Shown one piece after another: positions 48,791 through 60,830 of a DNA stretch of 64,000 bases; the first letter of the stretch is position 1, and each line of letters begins with the position of its first letter. Both the position numbers and the translations under genes were made by a program. The notes beneath the pieces are model-generated. The model worked only from the letters and a program-made list of their open reading frames with translations. It did no database searches and had not been told where the DNA came from. Source of the DNA: Datisca glomerata. Taxonomy: Eukaryota > Streptophyta > Magnoliopsida > Cucurbitales > Datiscaceae. Location of the stretch: positions 62,001 through 126,000 of the forward strand of contig QANY01011412.1 in the NCBI GenBank assembly GCA_003255025.1. The letters are read 5' to 3'.

Positions 48791-50430
48791 TTCTCTCCCT
48801 CTTCGAAAGGATTCATCCTCGAATCACCTACATCAAACAAAGACAAATCAACCATATTAAAAGTTGCATTAACATTACCATAGTTGCTTGGAAAATCTAG
48901 CTTGTAGGCGTTATCATTGGTTCAATCCGAGACTGGAAAATATCCATCTCCGCTAGGTTGCAATTTTGATTTTCTTTGTGTTTGGAACCTCTCCTTACGC
49001 ATGTGCACCCAAACCCAATCTCCAGGTTGAAAAATAACGTATAAACACCCATTTATTGGCTTGCTTAGCATATTGTTCATTCTTCCTCTCAATGTTAGCC
49101 CAAACCTTGGCATGTAAATCTTTCACAACATCTGCCATTTTCTTACCATCTAGATTAGTATGCTCATTAGTAGGCGAAGATAAAATATCCACCAGAGTTA
49201 AAAGGTTAAAACCATAAACAACTTCAAAAGGTGAAAATGAAGTAGTAGAATGAACAGATCTGTTATATGCAAACTCAATGTATGGCAAACACTTTTCCTA
49301 TTGTTTTAAGTTCTTTTTATGATAGCACGAAACAAAGTAGTGCGTTTCCTATTAACTACTTCCGTATGAGAATGTGTAATAGTAGAAAATAAGAGTTTAG
49401 TTCCTAATTTACTCCACAAAGTGCATAAAAATGATTTAAGAACTTAGCATCTCTATCACTAACAATTGTTTTAGGCAAACCATGCAATTGAACAACTTCT
49501 TTAAAGAACAAGTCAGCAATATGTGTTGCATCATTGGTTTTAGAACATGCAATGAAATGGGCCATTTTACTAGACCTATCAACAACAAGAAATATGCTAT
49601 CCTTACCACTTCGAGACCTTAGCAATCCTAAAACAAAATCTATAGAAACATTAATCCAAGGTTGGTTAGGCACGGGTAAAGGGGTGTATATGTCATGCAG
49701 TTTAACTTTAGATTTTGTTTGTCTACATGTAATGCACTTATCACACACAGATTGCACATCATGGTTCATATTAGACCAAAAAAAATTTTCACATAGTATA
49801 TCTAGAATCTTAAGCACACCAAAATGCCCAATCAAACCAACCCCATGAGTTTCCCTAACAAGTAACTCACGAATAGAACAAATAGACACACATAATTTAT
49901 CTTTCTTGAATAGAAATTCTTCATGCCTATAAGAATCACCAAACCGCACACTTATCACATGAAATCCATGCTTGGCTAAAATCTAAATCATTAGCACACA
50001 AATCTTTAAGCAATTCAAGACCAAGCAATTTAGTTTTCAAAGAAGTAAGTAAGGTGTACCTCCTACACAATGCATCAGCCACAACGTTTTCCTTCCCATG
50101 TTTGTATTTGATTATGTACGGAAACATTTCGATGAACACCAGCCACTTACTGTGTCTTTTGGTAAGCTTACCTTGAGATTTTAAGAACTTCAAGCTCTCA
50201 TGATCAGAATCAATGATGAATTCCCTCGGCCATAAGTATTGTTACCATGTTTGAAGCTCCAATTTTGTATTCTTAGATGTAGGCCAATCTCTTATCGCCT
50301 CTACCTTTTTCTCGAGAAAGATATCTTCATAATTCTGCAAAAGATGTACAAAAGAACTAGGAAAAACTTGATCAAGCTCATTAATGGATAAAATGCCTCT
50401 TTGTACAAAGGTACAATCATTGCTTGGCAT
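48490..50430 (-). pseudogene. Gypsy pol remnant: RNase H, integrase, C-terminal tail
   Basis: 50430-50242 reads HLLQNYEDIF and then jumps to KVEAIRDWPTSKN, so the reverse transcriptase core normally between these blocks is missing. 50193-49936 is the RNase H side ([20 protein letters not shown]). 49958-49404 is integrase: an H/C zinc-binding part with CDKCITCRQTK, then VSIDFVLGLL with the first catalytic Asp and VVDRSSKMAHFIACSKT. 49288-48995 continues integrase (MPYIEFAYNRSVHSTTSFSPFEV region). 48855 onward is the tail with VDLSLFDVGDSRMNPFEEG. Frame changes separate the segments. Confidence 0.87.
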
Positions 50431-50432
50431 GA

Positions 50433-51180
50433 AAATTTACTCTTTACCTCATTTATTTTTCATAGAAATTGAATTTTCTCTCTCTCGCTCTAACTATGAC
50501 TAAAATGCTCTATTTTTCTTTTCCCTCGATTTCTTTCCTCTCAATCTCTTTCCGCTCATTTTCTTTTCTCTCAATCTCTTTTCTCTCATTTTCATTTCTC
50601 TAATTGTCTTTTTGCTCATTTTCTTCTCTCAATCTCTTTTCTCTTGATTTCTTTTCTCTTATCTCATCCACACTCTTGGAACCTTGAGTCAGCCTCTGTA
50701 ATTTTATAGGCAAATCCTTATAGTAGTGGTTAGGTTAAACCTCTTCCACATAACCACTTTCATCTTCTCCCAAGTGCAAATAGTTTTCTCTCCATTCCTT
50801 TTTTACTTAGATCTAATTGGTGCCACCAAATAATCGCATAATCAGCTACCAATTTGACTTTCTCATCTTCTGAATAATTATGATAGTCAAACACATCGTC
50901 AAATTTTCTTTCTCACTCCAAATACCACTCTGGATCATTCTTCCCTTGGAACGTAGGGATTGTCATTTTAATGATTCCCAGATTATTATCCCTCTTTTTT
51001 CTATTATTCTTTCTCCTCCTTGAACTAGTACTCCCACCATCAGAATATTCTTCCTCCTCTTCCTCCAGCAAACCTCTTGTATTGGATCTTGAACGTGCAG
51101 ATGATTGCAAACAATAAAATCTCACATTCAGCAACTTAGATTGACCATTAAATGACTTCATAAACATATTCATGTCGATC
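50433..51180 (-). pseudogene. Gypsy gag remnant
   Basis: 51173-50913 reads an Arg/Glu-rich N-terminal part, then IIKMTIPTFQGKNDPEWYLE, the usual start of the retrotransposon gag domain. The domain continues in shifted frames (FDYHNYSEDEKVKLVADY) to about 50700. The zinc knuckle and protease are not recognisable. This lies downstream of the primer site and a non-coding leader of about 1 kb. Confidence 0.75.
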
Positions 51181-51723
51181 TTTTTTATTCTCCGCCGCTA
51201 CCCATGTTAACAATCTGAAAAATAAGAGGATTATTCTTCCTCACACATTCCCTCACGTGTTTACAATCAAATCATATTCTTAACACTCGTTTCACTCGTG
51301 TTTCACTTGTGTTTCACTCTATTTTGGCTTTTTCTTAAGATGATCTCACCACTTTTACCACTCAAGCCAGCCCCTTTATTTTCTTAACATAATAAAAAAT
51401 CAACAAATCTTAAGGAGCAATATGTTATATGGTGACAAATCTCAAAAATCATAACCTTAAAAACTTAGCTGAAGCAAATGAGAATAGAAAGAAAAGAAAT
51501 TAACATTAAGGAGTCAAGAAAATAGGAAAACTTCAAAAGGAAGCAAAAAAAATGTGAAAGAATTCACTAGAATACTCAATTGATGAATGAAGAAGTAAGG
51601 AAAATAAAGCAGCCATCTATCTCCAACAATCTTATTTTTTTTTGTTTTTTTAAAGATAAATAGCTCCTGGAAAAAATGTAAATTCAAGTTCAAATTTCAA
51701 ATTCAGATTTAAATTTGAATTAA

Positions 51724-51910
51724 AGATAAGGATAAGGATAATAGAAAAGGATAAGATAAACAAATAATGATAACAGAATGTAAAGATAGAGATAAGATAG
51801 GGATAAGATGTGATAAGATGATAGGATGATAAAATGATAAAATGATAAGATTATAAGATGATAAGATGAGATGATATGATGATAAGATGAGATGATAAGA
51901 TGTGATAAAC
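51724..51910. repeat. (GATAA / GATAAGAT)n tract in the gypsy leader
   Basis: About 185 bases consist of GATAAGATGAT-type units on the plus strand with few interruptions. The long Leu/Ile/Ser-rich frames on the minus strand here are artefacts of this repeat. Confidence 0.9.
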
Positions 51911-52276
51911 AATGTAATTTCAAAATTCAAAATTTGAAGTTTAAAATTATGAATTTTTGGATAAAACTGTACAGTAACTTAAAGATCTCGAAAATAGGTG
52001 AAAAAAGAAATTTGGCTTCGAACTTTGAAATAAATTTGTAGTGAACAAAAATCAGTTCGATTTGATATGCAATAATGCTTATTTTCACTTCCAGATTAAA
52101 AGTTATGGCTACATTAAGATTAGCCAACAAAATCATACGAAAAAGACTAGATTTATTTTTGTTTTGTTTTTTAACTGATTGAAAGACAAAGAAGTAGAAA
52201 GGAAGGGAAAAAACGAAGATAAAAGAACGAAGAAGGTAGATAACCTATTTTCAGAAACCAATATTCTGATGCCAAT

Positions 52277-52964
52277 TGGTAAGAACCCACTAGATAACCT
52301 GCCCTAGGAACCCTTGGATCAATGAACAAGAAGCAAAATCAGAAGCTAGGAATAAATCGAAGTTGATCAGATTAGAACCCTAAGGAAAATTAAGTCCTTA
52401 AAACCCTAATCTTGAGATGGCACAAGGTTGATCACTCCCATGATAAGTCAAAATTACGTATTCTATCAAGAACATAAGAACGCAAAGTAAAAGCTCGCTG
52501 AATAATATTAATGACTAAAAAGTGACTTTTTTTTTCAACCCATGAGTCCTTATATAGAGACCCTAAAAATGAAATAAGCAAAAATAAAATAAAATAAAAT
52601 AAAATAAAATAAAATAAACCCAAAACCTAAATGAGCCCAAAGTCCAAGACCCAACAAACAACTTAAAATAAAAAATTAAACTCTATTTAAACCCAAAATC
52701 CTTAAAACACATAAACAGCGAATTGAGTCACATGTCATGGATTCTAATTCTTGTTCTTACAAATCCAAGACTTGCACATAAAGAAAAGTTACTATCCTTG
52801 GTGACACCTTGGAATCTTCTAGAACAACCTCTTTGTTATGCACGTCGATGATTTTGACTTGTAAAGCCTCTTTCATCCTTTTTGTTCTAGCTTGAGTCAT
52901 TGGACCGCCAATTCCTTATAATGGATCTTACGAGTATTTGAAAATAGCATCTCGATCCTCATCA
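52277..52964 (-). repeat. 5' LTR of the gypsy element
   Basis: Pair of 48128-48790. Carries the same AGAAGCAAAATCAGAAGC and ACAAACAACTTAAA blocks and a longer (AAAAT)n run near 52580-52615 than the partner. The primer site lies directly to its left. Confidence 0.8.
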
Positions 52965-53479
52965 GGTTATAACCATATATATACAATTTTCATTCGAATA
53001 TATGTTTTCAATTATCTGATATATACAATAATTGTATGACAGATCTGTATTGGTTGTTGTACGTGCCTTCTCTCATCTTCTGTTTTAATTAGTGTTTAAA
53101 AATGAGTAATTAGGCATATACTGTAGGTATGAATTCAATATATGTTTGAATCTGTTTTGCTAAGTGTGTATGAAGATAAGCATAATATACTATTGGTATA
53201 CATCCAATAACCATATTTGACAAGTTATATGCAACAGATTGAATTAGTTATTCCTATAATATTTATGCGTATAGTCATTTACTGTTTGTTAGCACACACG
53301 ACAATTTTTGCGCATAAATATCATGAATGATTACTTGTCTATTTACATAAAGTATTTAAACATATATCCAGTTGAAAATATGATGAGTAAAAATACATTG
53401 TGAAAAAAATAACATGTGAGAAAGAAAAGATAATCAAAGATTCAAGATGACGTAACTATAGAAGAAAATGACATAACCA

Positions 53480-55563
53480 CAAGAGATGCTCCCGCATCAC
53501 AAACCAATAATGAAAACACATCGATTGGAAAAGAGGTAAAAAGATCAAACAATACATTAAAATATACCTATAGTAGTTGTAGAAGTATGATAATCCTTTT
53601 TCATATAAATATTATTATTATTTATTTATTGGCAGGACTACAATGTGTTGTTATCGACTGAATTATGGAAATGTAACAAGAAAATCAATCTTTATGAAAA
53701 AAATGGAGCATTTTAATACTCTTAAATACTGGTTAACCCAAGAAGAAAAAGAGGTATTTAGAAATACTAGGAAGCCCATTCAACATAAAAATAACAAGAA
53801 TATGTCCTCAGTTAATTCCACATTTAGTTAAAAGACAGTGCTTTAATGATAATAATAATGAGTTATGTTTTAATATTGAAAAACAAGTCATTAGATTTGG
53901 TATTAAAGATTTTACGTTGATAACGAGACTAAATTATGGTCCCTACCCAACACTGAACAAGGAGACATTACCCGATGGACAATTACTTGATGAAGCATTT
54001 CCTAATCTCAAATCTGTAAGAAAATACATGTCTAGGGAAAGTCTAGTTTGTTATTTTAATACTTTTCGATAGGCAAGTCTAGAGCTTAAGATCAAGTTAG
54101 CAAAGGTTTATTGCTTAGAAAATCTCCTTTTGCCAAAACAATCATCTACCAGCTTTGACATCGACCATTTGAAAATAGTCGATATAGATGAGATTTTTGA
54201 GAATTATCCATGGGGCGGTTGTCATATGAGATGGCAATCAAATATGTGAAATCTGTTCTTAACAATCCTACTGTAAAAGGATTCCATTTTGGAGGATTTT
54301 CCACTAGCTCTGATCGTTTAGGCGTATGAGGTGATCCCTATACTCATGAATCATAACATCAACATTGCACAACGCTCAGGAGATGGAATATCAAGAATGT
54401 ACAACTGGAGGGGGGGGGGCGAACAACCAAGCTGCAGAGTTATAACACAAGATTTTTGACTCAGAAGAGGTAAATTATGTTTTTACTTTCATTCAGTATA
54501 TAAGCATTAGTATTTTATTGTTTAATCTTAAGTATACTTGACTGAAATTCATGTTAATGATGTGTGATTAATTTGATCTGAGTATACTACAGTGGTATAT
54601 TAAGTATTAGATTTCATATATAGGCAGTTTAAATATAAAAAAGTTAATTGTTTCATGAAGTAGAATATAAATAATGAGTGTTAATAACTAAATATTTTCT
54701 ATTTTCCTATTTTGAATTAATGTTTGATTTCAGAACATCTTATAATAAAACCAATTGAACTTACACAATTGGAATTTGAAGCACCATTTATGGCTCATTT
54801 TCTGAAGGGAAAAATGTGGATAGTGAAAAATATTGCAAATAATCAGATTGTGGTTCATTTGGTTTACTAACGAAAAAAACAAAAAAAATAAAATAGAGAA
54901 ACAATGGTTGTAATTGCCAAACAAATTGACAAGTTGGAGCAAGCGCAACATGAAATAAATATATCTATAGTGAGCTTGGATACAAAGATGAGCCAAATAC
55001 ATACTTTGTTAAGTATGCTTGCCCAACAAACATCGTCTGCAAATGTAATAAGTTTACATCATGTTTCATTGTTATTAATGAAAGGATAATGCTGCAACTA
55101 CTAATACGGTTGATAAAAATATTGGAAATGCTGCCATGAATGGTGAACAACTTCTATAAACAAGGGTGTAAATGCTGGACCAAAAAGTGCTAAAAAACTT
55201 GTCTATAATTCAACTGTCACAATCAAAGGTAATTGTAAATGAGATTATATATTTCTTGACTATTAAGAACTAAACTAATGTTGACATAAATAAAATGCAG
55301 GAAAACAAAAAGAAAAGATGCCTAATCAAAGCAACAGTAAATACAGCCAACGTAAAAATGTCACAGTGTCTAATGAAATTGGTAGAAAATGAGAAACAAG
55401 CACAAGCAACAGCACAACAAGCATTGAAGGAAAACGCAGCAGCTACAAACAACACAACAACTCCAAAAAAGGTAGCAGCAACAACAGCAGTGATGGCGTT
55501 TGAATCCGACATTCCTAACTTCAATTTGTTATCCCAACCCCTTCCTGAATTTGATGGCTGACT
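53480..55563 (+). pseudogene. DUF1985-type transposon-associated gene, broken
   Basis: 53640-54420 holds the DUF1985 signature across stops: CFNDNNNELCFNIEKQVIRFG, then LNYGPYPT, KVYCLENLLL, LKIVDIDEIFENYPWG and LIV-AYEVIPIL near its end. Such genes travel with plant MULEs, often fused to a Ulp1-type cysteine protease; no protease domain is visible here. A Gln/Ala-rich coiled part follows at 54904-55563, ending SDIPNFNLLSQPLPEFDG. Introns may account for some breaks (splice-like GTAAAT/TTTCAG at 54472/54732), but in-frame stops inside the domain suggest a pseudogene. A run of eleven G lies at about 54408. Confidence 0.7.
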
Positions 55564-55854
55564 ATTGGTATAATTTTTGGATTGTTTTCTTAGGATATTT
55601 AACTTAAAGAAATTCTGCTAGATTTAATAGATCAATAGGTGGTAGATGATGGTATCATTTTGTTGACTCTTAGTTGTTGGTATATCAATAGGTGGTAGAT
55701 GATGATAGCTGTAATTATGTTACTAAATCTGAAACTTTAGATGGATTTCAATATTGATCATTTTAGAATATACGGAAGTTCATTCTGAAATTTATCTGTT
55801 TATGTTTGAATAGTGAATATATAGGTATGAAAACATAATTCCTATAAATAATAA

Positions 55855-56110
55855 AGTACTATAGGTACATATCCAATTCCTTAAAAATAGCTTTGTTTGA
55901 CAGTGTATATACATATACATAAATGGTAACATACTATGGGTAAACATTCAAATTCTTGAAAAAACCTTATTTAAAATAGATAAGTAAAAGGTCATATATT
56001 ATGTGTATATTCCAATTCCATGAAAATACGTTGGTTTGACACATTATACACCGATAAGTAAATTATAATATACTATGAGTATAAATCATATATCTTAAAA
56101 TATTGTCTTA
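55855..56110. repeat. ~90-bp repeat family in MULE 2
   Basis: Three units here share the pattern TATACTATGNGTATAC, ATCCAATTCC, AAAATA, TTTGACA and GTATATAC. Related units occur at about 47990-48110 and 53150-53230. Confidence 0.7.
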
Positions 56111-56236
56111 AACAAGCATATTCATAAAATTCTTATGGCCATTGACCAGTTTGATATGAATTGAAAAATCTATGAAAAGTAAATTCCATGCAAAATAAAG
56201 ATAGTGAAAACATAATCATCAACCTAATAAACTCGA

Positions 56237-57943
56237 GTGTTTCTTCTTCAAAACACCTCATTCGCAATCTTTAATAGGATTTTTACAAGTCTTCTTATTA
56301 TGCTCAAAACACCACAAGTACTACATCTATTTTTAGGAATCTTCTCAATAAAATATAAGTATCTTTTCTTTTTTGGTCTACCCGAAGAACGTCTAACATG
56401 TGAAGGTAAAATCCTTTGATATTTCATATCATCAGTGACTAACCAATTAGATTCATTGCCAACAGGATACACAGATGTTGCATACGTACATTCAAGCTCA
56501 CTCTTTGTATAGTACTTGGACGTGTATGGATATGGTGAAAGGTTGCTCCTTGTAAGTGCAGCACGCGTATGAGAACAATGTAATAGATCTAGTTGCCACA
56601 TATTACAAGTGCAACACCTATTTGTAATATTCCCAACATATTCAACTTCTCCATCAAGAACTTGAGATGTATTAACATCAATGATGTATACCTACAAAAA
56701 TAAACAGTTAATAATAACTAATGAATGTAAATAAATAAATATTAAGACAAAAACATAAGAGAACTCACACCCTATGTACGAGCCAGCTCAAATTGAACAT
56801 GTAAATCCTTCTTCGTTTCCTTAGTTAAACATGTAAGCATACAATTAGCTGCAGTCCTCCGATCATAAAACCATAACTGTAACTTTTTTCGTATATACTC
56901 TATAAGGCAGACAACAAGTAATGATCGAGAATCCTTTAGAATAGAATTTAACGTCTCAACTAAATTTGATGTCATCATGTTATAGCGACGTCTACAAAAT
57001 AAGTACAGGCCCATTTCTCATACCCAACTCCACTCAAGTAAGATCGTATAGATGGAACAATGGCCTCTAGACAATGGATGTGCAACTTAAAATCTACAGT
57101 CTTGTATGCCCTTGCACATTTATAGAATAAAGTATCAAGTTTGAAACTCTTATATGTTGTCTTCATATTATTGAGCAAATGTTGCATGCAATAACCATGA
57201 TGAGCATCCGTAAATACTTTGCAACGGCCTTTGGGATGCTGTTATGACTATCAGAAATGATCACCAACTCTTCACGATATTCAGGGGCACAACTCAACTT
57301 CTCTATAAATCAATCCCATGCCAAATCATTTTCTGATCAACAATTGCAAATGCAAGTGGAAAAATTTGGTCATTACCATCAAATATTGAAGCGATAAGAA
57401 ATGTACCATGGTATTTATTCGTCAGAAAAGTTTCATAAACTCATATCACATGTGTACAATGACAACTACCACTTAACAGAGGTTTCAATGCCACAAAAAA
57501 TACTTTAGCCTCCCATCACGATCAGTATGGAAATGTGTTACCTAAAACATGTAAAGTATTTACTAAAATAATACTGAAATGTAATAATAAAATGAATAAT
57601 AATAGTAAATAAATATATACGGATGGTAATTAATAAGTAACTGTACAAGGTTATTCTTCTGCAATTAATAGCAATAGAAAGGTAGTATGGCATAGGACTC
57701 CTCCAGAGAACCATGAATCGTATCAAGAGATTCATCCTTGGCCCTCCAAGTTTTATAATAACTAATATTAATGCCATTCTTCATACGCATAAGATGAATT
57801 ATGTCCTTAGGTTGTGTGCAATCACCAACTCCACACATATATTTATCCTTTATACACTCACTAACAATTGTTGAAGTGGCTTGTCGGTGACCACTCTGAA
57901 CAATCATCAGTACGATTACCATCAGTTCCCATACCATCACCAT
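56237..57943 (-). pseudogene. MURA-type MULE transposase, nearly full but broken
   Basis: Minus-strand blocks in order: 57943-57538 DNA-binding part (IVSECIKDKY, GVGDCTQPKDIIH, NISYYKTWRAKDESL); about 57440-57300 with FLIASIFDGNDQIFPLAFAI, first catalytic region; 57260-56975 with ISDSHNSIP and MQHLLNNMKTTYKSFKLDTL; 57014-56772 with RYNMMTSNLVETLNSIL; 56601-56248 C-terminal SWIM-type zinc finger (CTCNMWQLDLLHCSH pattern split at 56601) and an RRSSGRPKKKR basic stretch. Frame changes and stops interrupt it. The N-terminus is cut at the junction with copia sequence near 57920. Confidence 0.85.
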
Positions 57944-60083
57944 CCTCTATAGAAGTAGGAACCAAATCTAAGTCAATTAAATCATCAAAACAGGACTGAG
58001 CCTTCTCAACTGGTTTAAAGTCTTTAATAGTCTGATCTTCGAGAAATACAACATCTCGACTTCTGACTATTTTTCTGTCAATTGCATCATACAAAAGATA
58101 TTCAAACGCATCATGCCCATAGCCTATGAAGATACACTATTTTGTCTTGATATCAAGTTTCGATCTTTCATCCTTCAAAACGTGCACAAATGATTTACAA
58201 CCAAACATTCTCAAGTGGTCGTAGGAAACATCCTTTCTTGTCCATACCATCTGCGACACATCAACTCAAAAAAATCTTAGTAGATTTGCATTTGATGTCA
58301 TACACTTTGCTCTTTCTACAATGGTGTGGTCATATCTCTTCGATACACCATTGAGCTGTGGAGTCTTCGAAACTGTCATATGATGACGAATACCATGGCT
58401 TTTCCAGTACTCATGAAAAAAATCCCTTTATTCACCACTGTTACCTATCTAGATATACTTTAGCAATCTTCTTGTCTCTCTTTCAACTCGAGCATGAAAT
58501 TATTTAAAGATACCAAAAACATGTTCTTTAGAATTCAAAATTTAAACCCACACTTTACTAGAGTGATCACTTATAAACATAACAAAATATGAAGCACCAG
58601 TAAGGGATTTAGTAGTCATGGGACCACACACATTAGAATGCACTAAATTCAGAACATTAGAGCTTCTATCAAAAGTTCTTTTAAATGACACCCTATGTTG
58701 TTTACAGGCCAAAAATCTTAACTGACGTACCTTTTATATTTAGAAGGAGTTGTTTCTTGGCTAAGATCTTAAGCTCTTTCTGAATCATGTGTCCAAGTCT
58801 CTTGTGCATTCACTCATGGGATCACCCTCCACGGCATTCACTGAGCCACTACTGAGCTTTGTAGATGTCATATAGAGCGTAGGATTTTTTATTCCTCTGG
58901 CCAGTATCAACAATCCTTTAGTGAGCTTCTAGTTACATTCACCAAAATAATTGTGATATGCATCTTTGTCAAGTTGACCTGTCGAAATCCAGTTCAATTA
59001 GATGTCTGGCACATGTCTCACATTTCTAAGTTCAACCTGCACCCAATATTTGTCTCTAGACACACATCTCCACTACTAACAACTTTGGAGGTTCCCTCAT
59101 TACCCATCTTCATGATACCAAAGTCACATGCTTTCTATGTTGAGAAACGATCCCTTCTAGTCATAACATGGATGGCAACAACACTGTTAAATACCCAATC
59201 TGTGTTTAGGCACGTGCATTCACAATATTTTTCATTGCAATAATAAAGACATCTGGGCTGATGGTAGCTACTATTTCTGATCCGTCATTTTTATTATCAC
59301 CATTTTCCTTCTGTTGTTCAGCTTTCAGTTTTCGGCAATCACCTTTCTTGTGACCAATCTTCTTGCAGTGATAACATTGAATACCCCGCTTCACAAATTT
59401 GCTTCTCAAATGACCCCGAATACTGTTCTATTTCCTACTCTGGCTTCTTCTTTTACTTTCTATAACAAGAGCCTCTAAGTGACTGGTGGAAGGACCCAAG
59501 GTTTTCCTTCATGTTTCTTCATTCAATAAACTACCACTTTACCATTAGGAGAGGCATTACTCAATGACACTACCAAAAATTTTCAATTGTCTGGCAAGGA
59601 ACTGAGAAGTAACAAGGTGTGAAGCTTGTCGTCTAGAACCATTTTCATGGTAGATAGTTGACTCACAATACTTAGCATCTCATTCAAGTGTGCTCTATAA
59701 TTGAAGTCCCCTCTTTGTATTTTAGGTTGACAAGCTTTCTTATAAGAAACCCTTTATTCCCAGTTGTTTTCCTCTCATACAGCTCTTCTAATTTATTCCA
59801 CAAAGAGTATGTAGAAGTCTCATTAGAAATATGGTCATCCACCCATTAACGTATAAACCCATAACTTGTCGATTCAAATTCCCAGTCTCTATTATTCATA
59901 TCCTTCAATTTTCTCGAATCGCCTATAATTAGAGCGGGATACTCTTTGCAATAGAGAAGAACTTCCATTTTTCCTTTCCAAAACTGCTAATTATCCCTAC
60001 TAAGACAATCATCCTAGTTGTGTTAACCTCCATGACTACTTTACTGACTATAAACCGATACAGAACCAAGCTCTGATACCACT
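57921..60083 (-). pseudogene. Third copia element, copy 1 (gag, protease, integrase)
   Basis: From right to left: gag starting near 60033; a zinc knuckle at about 59385-59345 reading CYHCKKIGHKKGDC with all ligands present; a protease region near 59200 with WVFNSVVA where copia has DSG, so the catalytic Asp is Asn (a G-to-A change); GAG-pre-integrase and integrase in broken frames (HSNVCGPM near 58650, again Asp changed to Asn); then IFIGYGHDAFEYLLYDAIDRKIVRSRDV near 58130-58040. Reverse transcriptase and RNase H are missing because the sequence passes into the MULE near 57920. Confidence 0.82.
60070..60081 (-). promoter_or_regulatory. tRNA-Met primer-binding site, copia copy 1
   Basis: On the minus strand this reads TGGTATCAGAGC, the exact plant initiator-Met tRNA primer word, placed 2 bases inside the LTR that ends at 60084. 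Confidence 0.88.
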
Positions 60084-60829
60084 TGTTAGAATTTTAGCAA
60101 ACCTCAATCACCACATATCACTATTATTGTAGTCTATCAAATTAATTTAATGCACAAAAAAAATAATTTTCAAACAAATTAATAAATAAATCACACGAAA
60201 GCAAAAAATATAGCACCAGATTTAATGTGAAAAACTCTTTAGTGTGAAGAGAAAAACTATGGGACAAACTCTGAATAATATCTCCACTGTGAAAATAATG
60301 GGGTCATGGGCAGCAAGTTCTTCTCTAGATAAAACTAGGGGATTACACCAATCAAATACTGTGATCTACATCACTAATAACGGTGAATTACACCAAATGA
60401 ATCTCACAAAGTAAGAGAATAAAAAGTACAACGCTAGAGATAACAGAGAAATTATCATTGCAGATGACTACGATGAACCCATGAAGACATTATCAGATTA
60501 TCGAAATGATGAGAGAAAAAATTCATCATAACCATGTGACAAATTTTTCTCTATTTTAAAAAAAAAAATCTTCCGCTCTAAATCTTCTCTTCTATGGCTG
60601 TTAAATCACGTATTGGTTGAAAAATTATAAGCCAAAAGAATGCTACTGGCATATGAAGTCTCTAAATGTGTTAAGACTTCTACATCAAAGCTGACTCTCA
60701 ACCTAATTCTTTTGATCCGCAGCTGTAGAGAGAGAACAAAAAAACTTCAACAAAATAGCACAATGTTGGGCTTATAGCTTCATTTGGACCAAGGAAGCCC
60801 ATGTTTCCTCCAATATGAGGGATATCCCA
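60084..60829 (-). repeat. 5' LTR of copia copy 1, ending at the N
   Basis: About 746 bp, nearly identical by eye to 62896-63643. It lacks the final three bases ACA that the other copy has, because the single N at 60830 follows directly. Confidence 0.85.
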
Positions 60830-60830
60830 N
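60830..60830. other. Ambiguous base at a duplication junction
   Basis: The only N in the window lies exactly between the end of the first LTR and the start of the second copy of the copia internal block (ATCAGTTCCCATACC, also found at 57926). This suggests an assembly join. Confidence 0.95.

Larger units (their letters stand above)
48128..52964 (-). mobile_element. Ty3/gypsy retrotransposon with both LTRs, minus strand (4837 bp)
   Basis: LTRs at 48128-48790 and 52277-52964 are highly similar along their whole length, and the outer 5-mers TGTTA (48123-48127) and GGTTA (52965-52969) match at 4 of 5. The primer-binding site TGGCATCAGAAT (inverse of 52263-52274) lies just inside the right, 5' LTR and resembles the Met-tRNA site TGGTATCAGAGC. 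Gag, RNase H, integrase and a C-terminal tail follow leftwards. The catalytic part of reverse transcriptase is deleted, so the copy needs outside help or is dead. Confidence 0.88.
47880..57920. mobile_element. Second MULE with DUF1985-type gene, interrupted and truncated
   Basis: It is defined by its contents: a DUF1985-type gene (plus strand), a MURA transposase (minus strand, convergent) and a family of ~90-bp repeats found on both sides of the inserted gypsy element (near 47990-48110, 53150-53230 and 55855-56110). The left end near 47880 (TTTTAGAGAAATAGGTC) may be a degraded terminal repeat. The right end is lost: the transposase N-terminus runs directly into copia integrase-side sequence near 57920. 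The gypsy element 48128-52964 sits inside. Borders are approximate. Confidence 0.6.

Noticed and set aside
51709..51930. Leu/Ser/Ile-rich minus-strand ORFs
   Set aside because: Produced by the GATAA repeat; low-complexity only.
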